Made by a program: the position numbers and the translations under genes. From Candidatus Hydrogenedentota bacterium (GTDB lineage: Bacteria > Hydrogenedentota > Hydrogenedentia > Hydrogenedentiales > CAITNO01): DNA of 14,395 nucleotides. Positions 1 through 6,393 of the stretch are shown here, piece after piece; within the stretch, counting starts at the first letter, position 1; every line of letters starts with the position of its first letter. The stretch covers positions 1 through 14,395 of the forward strand of contig CAIXUF010001317.1 in assembly GCA_903922535.1 (NCBI GenBank), read 5' to 3'. The notes under the pieces were generated by a model that was not told the DNA's origin, searched no databases, and saw nothing but the letters and a program-made list of their open reading frames with translations.

Positions 1-49
1 CCACCACATTGTCCGGAACCCCATTCTTATCAAGGGTCGACGTCTTCAT
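1..49 (-). CDS. 5' end of an unidentified leftward gene (partial)
   Basis: Only the first 16 codons are inside the window; the gene runs off the left edge. The visible N-terminus reads MKTSTLDKNGVPDNVV and has no signal peptide or membrane segment, so the product probably begins in the cytoplasm. The start at 49 is chosen because a full Shine-Dalgarno GAGGAGG (62-56) lies 6 nt upstream and a near-consensus promoter lies just beyond. An overlapping ATG at 54 would give only a seven-codon frame ending in TGA and is not the gene. The gene is divergent from the FecR/DUF6600 gene, and the repeat array between them could control either or both. Sixteen residues are too few to name a family. Confidence 0.7.
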   Translation of the reverse strand, partial: MKTSTLDKNGVPDNVV

Positions 50-81
50 GCATAACCTCCTCGCGGGTAATCCACGAAGAG

Positions 82-110
82 ATTATATCAGGTATATTAG
101 TAAATGCCAA
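82..110 (-). promoter_or_regulatory. Sigma-70 promoter of the leftward partial gene
   Basis: On the minus strand, -35 TTGGCA (110-105) is followed by exactly 17 nt and -10 TATAAT (87-82). That is a 5/6 and a 6/6 match to consensus. Transcription would start near 75, about 26 nt before the ATG at 49, leaving room for the GAGGAGG ribosome binding site. The operator-like repeats begin 19 bp upstream of the -35. Confidence 0.8.
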
Positions 111-128
111 GCCCCTTATCTGTTGACC

Positions 129-212
129 ATGTGACCGGTCATACGAAACAAATGTGCCCGGCCACACAACGCCCGTGTGCCGGATCACACCAAAACCATG
201 GCCCGGTCGCGC
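129..212. repeat. Operator-like tandem repeats, 23-bp period, in divergent intergenic region
   Basis: Three 16-bp elements start at 129, 152 and 175, exactly 23 bp apart: ATGTGACCGGTCATAC, ATGTGCCCGGCCACAC and GTGTGCCGGATCACAC. A fourth, weaker copy with the core GCCCGGTC lies near 197-212. Each has dyad character (TGTG, six bases, CA(C/T)A), and the joint consensus is close to the palindrome GTGTGnCCGGnCACAC. The elements sit just upstream of the leftward promoter and 166 bp or more before the FecR/DUF6600 start. This looks like a multi-site binding region for a dimeric regulator. The half-site spacing is two bases shorter than in CRP-type sites. The identity of the regulator is unknown. Confidence 0.6.
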
Positions 213-377
213 AGAATCCACTTCCCGTTCTTCCCCGCGACTGTGTCAAAAGCAAAAGGTGCAGAATAACTTCTTCCGCGCCGATTGTTTCCTTTACCGG
301 TCCGATAGTGTGGCTGTCGAGCAGGCAGACATAAGCGGGCCCAAACAGTTAAAACGACAAGCGCGTTCGCGCGCGGG
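213..377. other. Upstream region of the FecR/DUF6600 gene, no clear promoter
   Basis: No convincing -35/-10 pair and no clear Shine-Dalgarno were found before the ATG at 378. A GC-rich inverted element GCGCGTTCGCGC lies at about 361-372, directly ahead of the start, and could form a small hairpin in the mRNA leader. Open frames here are short and unlike proteins. Confidence 0.4.
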
Positions 378-2561
378 ATGGCAACCATGAGCACGAAAAC
401 ATCGTTCTCAGGGCATGCCCCGACCGAAGTTGGCCCCGTGCGATGGATGGCGGGGTTCCTGTTCTTTGCGGTTGCAGGGCTTGCCCTGAGTTTTCCCATG
501 ATCGGACGGTCGGCCGCCTTTGCCGAGGAGGCAACGGTGGCACCGCCCGCGTCGGCCAGTCAGACGGCCCCTCCGGGGGCAACGGTGCCGAAGGCGGCTT
601 TGCCGGTGCAACCTGTGCCGGTGGACCCAAACATAACCCAGGCCCGCATCAGTTGCCAAGGCGGTGCGGGAATGATTAAAGGCAAGGCGGACTCGGACTG
701 GAGTTATGCCACCATGAATGCCGTGGTGGCCCCGGGCGATTCCCTGTGGGTGGACAGCCAGGGCACGATGGAGGTTGAGATCGCGAAAGGGACCTACCTC
801 CGCATGGCCGACGGCAGCAAGGCGGAGGTGGTTTCCCTGACGCCTTCCGTCGACATCCGCGGCGGGGTGGGTTCCTTTTTTGTCCAGCGCATGTTCCGCG
901 GGGTGGGCGACACGACCTTTGAAACGCCCGTCGGGCAGATTCAGGTGTGGCCCGCCAGCGACGTCCGGGTGGACATTCTGGGCAACGGCAGCACGACGGT
1001 TTCGGTTCGGTGGGGCCAGGCCGTGATTCAAACAAAAGTCGGCGGCGACGTGACCGTCGCGGAGGGGCAGCGGTCGTACATCGACCCCGGCTATCTTCCC
1101 TCGGTCCCGGAAGCGTTTGACAGCGGTGTGGAGGATGCCTTCGACACCTGGAACCACACGCGGGCGCGCCTGATCACCGGAGGTGAGGAGAAACTCCCGG
1201 CAAGTTCCGGGATTCCCGCCGGCACCATGGGCGCGGCCGATCTGGCCGCCTACGGCGACTGGGTGGATTACAACGGCCAGCCGTATTGGCGCCCCAATGT
1301 GGACGGATACGTGCCGTACCGTGACGGCTATTGGGATTACCTGCCCGACAACGGCTATAGCTGGGTGGATGATTATCCTTTCGGATACACCACGTGCCAT
1401 TACGGCCGCTGGCTCTATGACCCCGATCAGTACGGCTGGCTGTGGGGTTGGCAACCGGGCTGGGGGTTGGGATGGTGCGCCACCCTGACTTGCGGTTCCA
1501 ACTTCCTGTGGTGCCCGCTGGACCCATGGAACCGGCCATGCCGGGGCGGCGTCGGATCTGCCTTTCTGTTCGGCGGTTGCCGGTTTGGGTTTGACGCCTG
1601 CTCGTACTGTGACATCGACGACCTGCGTTTCGGACGCTGCTCCGTGCACCCGTTCGAACGCGGCCTGTTCGACAGGCACCACAACGACTTCGGCATCTTC
1701 AGCCTTAACGGCCGCGGCGGCCATTTGATGAAGTTCGGCGACAGCGCACTGCCCGTGCGTGATGTCCAGCCCAACCGCTTCTTCCGCGGACGAGAAAGTC
1801 TGGCCGGATTCGGCGCCAGCGCCGGCGCGAACGTTGCACGGCTCGAAGCGGGGGTCGGCTTGGTGGCCGTGGCCGGCACCGTGATGCACGCCGGCCTGCG
1901 GACACCACTGCTGTCCAACGCCCGGACAGCCTCGCCTAGGTCCGTTCAGATTAGCCCGACGATCCTGTCCAACACGTGGCGTGCGGTTGGCCGTAATCAA
2001 AGCACCCCCCGCCAAGCGGTCTTGCGCGGAGGGTTTGGCCAAAGCGGCACCACAACAGCACGCGGCACGGCGGGCATCAGCACGGGCGGTGGTCCCTTCG
2101 TCTCCAATCCATCATCGGCCGTGTTTGGAAACCATTCCATAGCACCGCCGCAACCACGGTGGCAGAGTGTCCCAAACAGTCCGAGATCGGTGACTCCCGC
2201 CAGGCCGCAGGCCGAAGCATCGCCGTCCGGCAGGACCCAAGCGGCCCCGTTGTGGGTTGCCCCGCGGTCCTACAATGTCATGCCCGCACAGCCCTCCTTT
2301 TCCTATACATCGCCGCGGGCGCCCGTTGTGTCAACCCCGCAGCCAGAACCGTCTTTCCAGGCACCGGTGTTTCATAGCGCGCCAGCACCCTCCTTTCACA
2401 GCGCGCCCTCGAACTTGAGCGGTGGCGGCGGATTCAGCAATGGCGGTGGGTTCCTTAGCAGTGGCGGTTTCAGCAGTGGAGGCGGGTTTAGCGGCGGCGG
2501 TGGGTTCCATAGTGGTGGCGGTGGGTTCCACGGCGGAGGCGGCAGAGGAGGCCACAGGTAG
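378..2561 (+). CDS. FecR-domain / DUF6600-type exported protein with glycine-rich tail
   Basis: 727 residues. A hydrophobic stretch at about 23-42 followed by AFA-EE (47-51) looks like a signal peptide, so the mature protein should lie in the periplasm or outside the cell. Residues about 80-265 resemble a FecR-like beta domain: an early IKGKADSDW stretch, PGDSLWVDSQG, a TPVGQIQVWPASDVRVDI segment and an EGQRSYI end. Residues about 290-385 are rich in Tyr, Trp and Gly and match the DUF6600 style (YGDW, WRP, GYW, HYGRW, GWLWGW), commonly found after FecR domains. Nine Cys follow within about 80 residues (340-421). The last third is Pro/Ser/Ala-rich, and residues 682-727 are GGGF-type repeats ending in RGGHR. 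No ribosome binding site distinguishes ATG 378 from ATG 387. Family knowledge suggests an envelope or surface role, but no molecular function is established. FecR sigma-factor signalling is not supported because no sigma factor is adjacent. Confidence 0.8.
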   Translation: MATMSTKTSFSGHAPTEVGPVRWMAGFLFFAVAGLALSFPMIGRSAAFAEEATVAPPASASQTAPPGATVPKAALPVQPVPVDPNITQARISCQGGAGMIKGKADSDWSYATMNAVVAPGDSLWVDSQGTMEVEIAKGTYLRMADGSKAEVVSLTPSVDIRGGVGSFFVQRMFRGVGDTTFETPVGQIQVWPASDVRVDILGNGSTTVSVRWGQAVIQTKVGGDVTVAEGQRSYIDPGYLPSVPEAFDSGVEDAFDTWNHTRARLITGGEEKLPASSGIPAGTMGAADLAAYGDWVDYNGQPYWRPNVDGYVPYRDGYWDYLPDNGYSWVDDYPFGYTTCHYGRWLYDPDQYGWLWGWQPGWGLGWCATLTCGSNFLWCPLDPWNRPCRGGVGSAFLFGGCRFGFDACSYCDIDDLRFGRCSVHPFERGLFDRHHNDFGIFSLNGRGGHLMKFGDSALPVRDVQPNRFFRGRESLAGFGASAGANVARLEAGVGLVAVAGTVMHAGLRTPLLSNARTASPRSVQISPTILSNTWRAVGRNQSTPRQAVLRGGFGQSGTTTARGTAGISTGGGPFVSNPSSAVFGNHSIAPPQPRWQSVPNSPRSVTPARPQAEASPSGRTQAAPLWVAPRSYNVMPAQPSFSYTSPRAPVVSTPQPEPSFQAPVFHSAPAPSFHSAPSNLSGGGGFSNGGGFLSSGGFSSGGGFSGGGGFHSGGGGFHGGGGRGGHR
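2421..2555 (+). repeat. Glycine-rich GGGF repeat region inside the FecR/DUF6600 gene
   Basis: Degenerate in-frame repeats of the form ggcggtgggttc/agc encode about eight GGGF(S/H/L) units (residues 682-727). They account for the long Pro/Ala-rich antisense frame on the other strand. Such tails are low-complexity and may be flexible or adhesive; this is inference only. Confidence 0.75.
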
Positions 2562-2658
2562 ATCCGGCGAGGGGCCATAAAATGTCTGTGGGTGTCTGGA
2601 TTTGGCAGCGCAGTCCAATTCTATTCACCGGAAAGTCAGACCATACTGTTCGACCGGG

Positions 2659-2862
2659 TCAGGCCAATGGCAGACAGGGTGGTAAGCGCCCAAGAAAGTT
2701 CCCCACGGCGTGATGGCACTTTTTGCAAAGATCACCATGAATTTCTATCGTATCCGCGACGCCCGTTTTTCGCTCTTTACAACATATGACCTTCGTGCTA
2801 AGCTTACACTCGGTCTTGGCGCGAGTGGCAAAGTGGAAGATGCGTCCCGTCCTCTTGGTCAA
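2659..2862 (-). other. Possible small Cys-rich, zinc-ribbon-like ORF or its remnant
   Basis: The minus-strand frame from a TTG at 2862 to a TGA at 2659 ends in a protein-like segment, VICCKERKTGVADTIEIHG followed at once by DLCKKCHHAVGNFLG. The Cys pairs (CC, then CxxC about 20 residues later) resemble a small zinc ribbon. Against a live gene, there is no ATG in frame and no ribosome binding site at the TTG. An ATG with GAAGG four bases upstream (2785-2783) is in a different frame and stops after two codons; removing one T after it would join it to the Cys-rich frame. Third positions are less GC-rich than in neighbouring genes. It could be a decayed gene or chance. Confidence 0.22.
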
Positions 2863-2916
2863 ATCAGTCGGCTGACCAATTGACATCGCCAAAGGGAGGG
2901 CATCCACCCAAACAAC

Positions 2917-2922
2917 AGGAGG
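2917..2922 (+). promoter_or_regulatory. Ribosome binding site deciding the S8 protease start
   Basis: AGGAGG stands 6 nt before ATG 2929 and fixes this start. The encoded N-terminus is then a proper lipoprotein signal. Confidence 0.85.
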
Positions 2923-2928
2923 ATTGTC

Positions 2929-5900
2929 ATGACATTGAGGGGTCTTCGCAAAGCTCTGTGTCTCATCGGCCTTGGGGTATTGATCGTCACCGCCTGCGGA
3001 TGTAAGGCGAAAATCACCGTGACCCCCACCGCCGCCACGATAGAGGTTTCCCAGACGGTCGCGTTGTCGGCGGCATCCTCCTCCAACCGTGACACCGCCT
3101 TTGCCTGGACTTCGGACAATCCCGCAGTCGCCACAGTAGACCAGAACGGTCTGGTCACCGGGTTGAGCGTTGGACAGTCTGCGGTCCGCGCCGCCGGAAA
3201 CCACAGCGGCCAGGCGGGGACTGCCACTGTAACCGTTGTTGCGCACTCCCCAGAAGGCGAAGGCGAAGGGGAAAGCGAAGGGGAAGGCGAACACGAGGGG
3301 GAAGGCGGTACGCCTTTGCTTGAATGCCCTGCCGCTTCGATTTTTGGCCAATTGCCGAACGTCGCTGCCGGGTATCAGTTAAGCGCGGAAGGCTCCTATT
3401 GCCTTGCCTATGAAGACTTCTCCAATTTGTCTTCACCCATTGGGGAGCTTGCATGGTGGGGCGTCACCCTGGACTCGGCAGGGGCTTCCTGCACGCCGGT
3501 TCCGAACAGTTTCCGCCTGACCTTTTTTGCCGACGATGCCGGACAACCCGGCGAGGAAATAGCAACCTTCAATTTGCCCCCCCAGGCTGAAGACACCGGG
3601 GAAACGATAGACCTGGGCGGCGGTGCCACCGCCGTGCACCGCTATTCGGTGACCCTGCCTTCCCCGGTGGACCTTGCGGCAGGTTGGGTCAGCATAGTTT
3701 CCACCGGCGACGGCAACTGCTGGTTCCGTTGGGCCCCCGCCGCCACCGCCGTGAACGGCAGTCTGGCCTATTACAACTCCGGGTACCATGCGCTCACCGA
3801 TGACCGGAGCCTCTGCCTGGGACCGGCAGCGCCCAAGGCCCCGCTTTCGGATTTCTCCATTTCGGTGGACACGGGTATAACGCCGCCCGCCGCGCAGGCC
3901 CCCCCCGCAATAGACGGGGGCATGCCGCGCCCGCTGGCGACCATTTTCGATGAGCGCGGCCGTCAGGCCGAGTTTGTGGAAAACGAGCTTATGCTTATGA
4001 CAAACGACTCAGCGGCATTAAGCGGCTTTCTGAGCCGCTGGAATGGAGCGCTCATTCAGACCATCTATCCGTCCGCCTCGGGCATCGACATGCCCGCCGT
4101 GCACCTGGTGCGCATCGACACCGATCTTGCGGACGCTGCACAACTACAGGCGGACATCCTCGCGCTGGATCCCCACAGCCGGGGCGCCAGCCGCGTGTCA
4201 AGCGACGCAGGACTGCATCTTCTGGCGGCGGGTGCCCATGAAGCCGCCGCAGGCTTGAGCGTGGGCGTCAACTGGGTTGGGCAGGGCGACACGATAGCGG
4301 ACCACAGCACGCATGAAGCCCCCCTGGCCGTCAACGGCACCGACGGTTTCAATTCAAGCACACCCTACTTCCTCTCGAACGCCTTTGACTGGAATTTCCT
4401 GAACTCGGGCAGCACCCAGGACATTGGCGTCACCGACGCGTGGTGGCTGCTGGAGAAGAGCGGACGCATCAACAACCGGGTCAAGGTCGCCATTCTGGAC
4501 ATGGGGTTCGCCCTAACCGGCAACCTGGACGTGCCGGCAGGCTGGGAAGCCTATTCAAACGTGCCCTTCACCGACGCCGTCGGCACGGCGAATCTGGGAA
4601 GCTGCGGCGATTCGGCATGCCCCTGGCACGGCACGGGCAGCATCGATTCGGCCATGGGCGTGCCCGACAACGGCTATGGCGGGGCGGGGCCCGGGGGGCC
4701 TGTGGCGCAGCCGGTGCTGGTCTTCACCTACTATGACTTCTTCACCAGCATCCGCGCAATATCGGTTGCCATGAGCCACGGGGCCCGCATCATCAACATG
4801 AGCTACGGCGCGGCGGTTCCCGCAGCCGTGTCCTGGTCCGTGCTGCCCTTCAACGTGTGCACGACCGCGGCCAGCGCCGCCGGCGCCCTGCTCTTCGCGT
4901 CGGCGGGCAACAACGGCTGGAATGTTGATGAGGAGGACTGCTTTATCGTCTGCTGGGAGGAGGACTGGATCACGCCCTGCGAGAACGGCGGCGTAATCTG
5001 CGTGGGCGGCCTGGCGAAGGACTCCCAATACCGCGACGGCGGATCAAACTACGGGCCGGAGGATGTGGACATTTTCGCGCCCTACACCACGATCGTCGGG
5101 GCCGACCCCAACACGGTGATTCCCGCGCCGGGCACCTACTGCCATGCCATAAGCGGCACCAGTGAGTCGTCGCCCTATACGGCGGGCGTGGCCGCCCTGA
5201 TTTGGGCCGCCAATCCTGCCCTGAGCAAGAATGAGGTGGCCAACATCCTGTTCAGCACGGCCCACACCAGCCCGGACGGCTCCGTGCCCCGGTATGTGAA
5301 CGCCCAGGCGGCCGTGCGCCAGGCGCTCGGTGCGCTGATCAAGATCCAATCCCCCGCGGACGGCGCCTCAATTTCGCGCGGAACCGATATCGGTCTCCAG
5401 GCCTTCATCCTTGAAGGCGGCCGGGGAACACCCACAATAACCTGGTCCAGCAGCATCGACGGGGTCATCGGCTCAGGTGCCTCCGCCAGCCGCAACGATT
5501 TGTCTTTCGGCACCCACACGATCACCGCCACCGCCGCGTTCGGCGGAGGCTTCACGGCGTACGACTCCGTCACGATCACCGTTGTGAATGATCCCCCGGT
5601 TGTTCATATCACATCTCCGCTGATGGGAAGCGCCTATTTCCAGGGCAGCCCCGTCACGCTGTCGGCAACCAGCCACGATCCCAACAATCTCCCCGATCAC
5701 ACCCTGAGCGACGCCCAGATGCACTGGTTCATCGACGGGATCCTTTATGGCGCCGGCCATCACCTCACCATTCCGGGAGGGACCCTGAGCCTCGGAATTC
5801 ACACGATTGGCCTGGAGGGAACCGACGGCATCGCCAGCAACACGGACAGTGTGCTGATTACGACCGTGGCCAACCCCGCCAACCTGCCCCCGGACACGGT

Positions 5901-6219
5901 GAACATCACCCAGCCTCCCGACGGCCTGGAAGTGTACGCCACACTGGTTCCCCCCGGTGTCTACCGCTATCAGATAGAACTCCAGGGCAACGCCCATGAT
6001 CCCGAAGACGGCCCGTTGATGGGTGCCAGTCTCGTCTGGAGCACCACACTCGAAGGAATATCCGGCGTGACGTCCCTTGGCACAGGATCGCCGCTTACGG
6101 TGTGGCTGGACGCGCCCGGCTGCAACAATTACCACAACATAACATTGACCGCAAGGGACAGTTTCGGCAACACCTCGCACACCTCGGTCCGCGTGCTTCT
6201 GAAACAGGTCTGCAAGTAG
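2929..6219 (+). CDS. Secreted S8 (subtilisin-family) serine protease, multidomain lipoprotein
   Basis: 1096 residues. The N-terminus is a lipoprotein signal with lipobox V20-T-A-C23. In order: a BIG2-like Ig domain (about 28-105), an acidic Glu-Gly linker (109-126), a Cys-containing beta-rich region (about 130-298), a Pro/Ala-rich spacer, a propeptide-like segment (about 340-440) and the S8 catalytic domain (about 495-800). The catalytic triad is visible: D524 in AILDMGF, H567 in WHGTG, S745 in SGTSESSP; oxyanion-hole N661 lies in ASAGNNG. The serine motif is GTSES rather than the usual GTSMA. Three Ig/PKD-like beta modules follow (about 804-885, 889-983, 985-1096). The protein is therefore probably an active endopeptidase tethered to the envelope or released from it. 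Its substrate is unknown. It is transcribed alone and converges with the TPR gene downstream. Confidence 0.9.
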   Translation: MTLRGLRKALCLIGLGVLIVTACGCKAKITVTPTAATIEVSQTVALSAASSSNRDTAFAWTSDNPAVATVDQNGLVTGLSVGQSAVRAAGNHSGQAGTATVTVVAHSPEGEGEGESEGEGEHEGEGGTPLLECPAASIFGQLPNVAAGYQLSAEGSYCLAYEDFSNLSSPIGELAWWGVTLDSAGASCTPVPNSFRLTFFADDAGQPGEEIATFNLPPQAEDTGETIDLGGGATAVHRYSVTLPSPVDLAAGWVSIVSTGDGNCWFRWAPAATAVNGSLAYYNSGYHALTDDRSLCLGPAAPKAPLSDFSISVDTGITPPAAQAPPAIDGGMPRPLATIFDERGRQAEFVENELMLMTNDSAALSGFLSRWNGALIQTIYPSASGIDMPAVHLVRIDTDLADAAQLQADILALDPHSRGASRVSSDAGLHLLAAGAHEAAAGLSVGVNWVGQGDTIADHSTHEAPLAVNGTDGFNSSTPYFLSNAFDWNFLNSGSTQDIGVTDAWWLLEKSGRINNRVKVAILDMGFALTGNLDVPAGWEAYSNVPFTDAVGTANLGSCGDSACPWHGTGSIDSAMGVPDNGYGGAGPGGPVAQPVLVFTYYDFFTSIRAISVAMSHGARIINMSYGAAVPAAVSWSVLPFNVCTTAASAAGALLFASAGNNGWNVDEEDCFIVCWEEDWITPCENGGVICVGGLAKDSQYRDGGSNYGPEDVDIFAPYTTIVGADPNTVIPAPGTYCHAISGTSESSPYTAGVAALIWAANPALSKNEVANILFSTAHTSPDGSVPRYVNAQAAVRQALGALIKIQSPADGASISRGTDIGLQAFILEGGRGTPTITWSSSIDGVIGSGASASRNDLSFGTHTITATAAFGGGFTAYDSVTITVVNDPPVVHITSPLMGSAYFQGSPVTLSATSHDPNNLPDHTLSDAQMHWFIDGILYGAGHHLTIPGGTLSLGIHTIGLEGTDGIASNTDSVLITTVANPANLPPDTVNITQPPDGLEVYATLVPPGVYRYQIELQGNAHDPEDGPLMGASLVWSTTLEGISGVTSLGTGSPLTVWLDAPGCNNYHNITLTARDSFGNTSHTSVRVLLKQVCK

Positions 6220-6257
6220 GGCACGGCGGCTTTGGCAACGTCCGTCCCTTGACTCAA

Positions 6258-6293
6258 TGGACAGGATGGACTGGATGGACGACATGGACTTGG
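6258..6293 (+). repeat. 9-bp TGGAC-type tandem repeat, four units, intergenic
   Basis: Units TGGACAGGA, TGGACTGGA, TGGACGACA and TGGACTTGG follow each other without gaps between the converging protease and TPR genes. The first five bases are invariant and the other four vary. Since 9 is a multiple of 3 it appears as an artificial His-Pro-Val-His stretch in translation, which is not a gene. The rest of the 174-nt gap holds a short hairpin, GGGCA-CAT-TGCCC (6308-6320), and no U-rich terminator. Confidence 0.7.
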
Positions 6294-6393
6294 TCCGGCG
6301 GGTGATTTGGGCACATTGCCCCTCTCTCCCATAAAGCCCATGAAAGTCGACGGATGAGGGCAATACCCCGCAAGCCGGCTGCCGTATATCCGT

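Larger units (their letters stand above)
2562..2928. other. 367-nt intergenic stretch between FecR/DUF6600 and S8 protease genes
   Basis: No strong terminator or promoter was identified. A weak rightward pair TTGCAA, 17 nt, TATCGT lies near 2724-2752, only 4/6 matches in each box. TTGACA at 2880-2885 has no acceptable -10 at the right distance. The minus strand carries a short Cys-rich frame, listed separately. A good ribosome binding site for the protease ends the stretch. Confidence 0.4.

Noticed and set aside
123..151. Rightward promoter from TTGACC at 123
   Set aside because: The sequence at the -10 position is AAACAA, which is not a credible -10; the spacer coincides with the first repeat by chance or as part of the operator.
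129..212. CRISPR array
   Set aside because: Repeats are too short (16 bp) and imperfect, gaps are only 7 bp, and no cas gene is present. Tandem operators fit better.
408..2042. Minus-strand open frame of 544 codons opposite the FecR/DUF6600 gene
   Set aside because: It is the antisense shadow of a GC-rich gene: no domain, no signal, and composition typical of a reverse-frame reading. The plus strand has clear FecR and DUF6600 features.
2880..2908. Promoter for the S8 protease from TTGACA at 2880
   Set aside because: The -10 position at 17 nt reads TCCACC, and nothing better lies at 16 or 18 nt.
3245..3310. Glu-Gly repeat as a mobile or DNA-level repeat element
   Set aside because: It is in frame and best explained as a flexible acidic interdomain linker of the protease.
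5473..6363. Minus-strand open frame of 296 codons at the 3' end of the protease gene
   Set aside because: Antisense to the Ig-like modules; its N-terminus comes from the TGGAC repeats and adjacent non-coding DNA.
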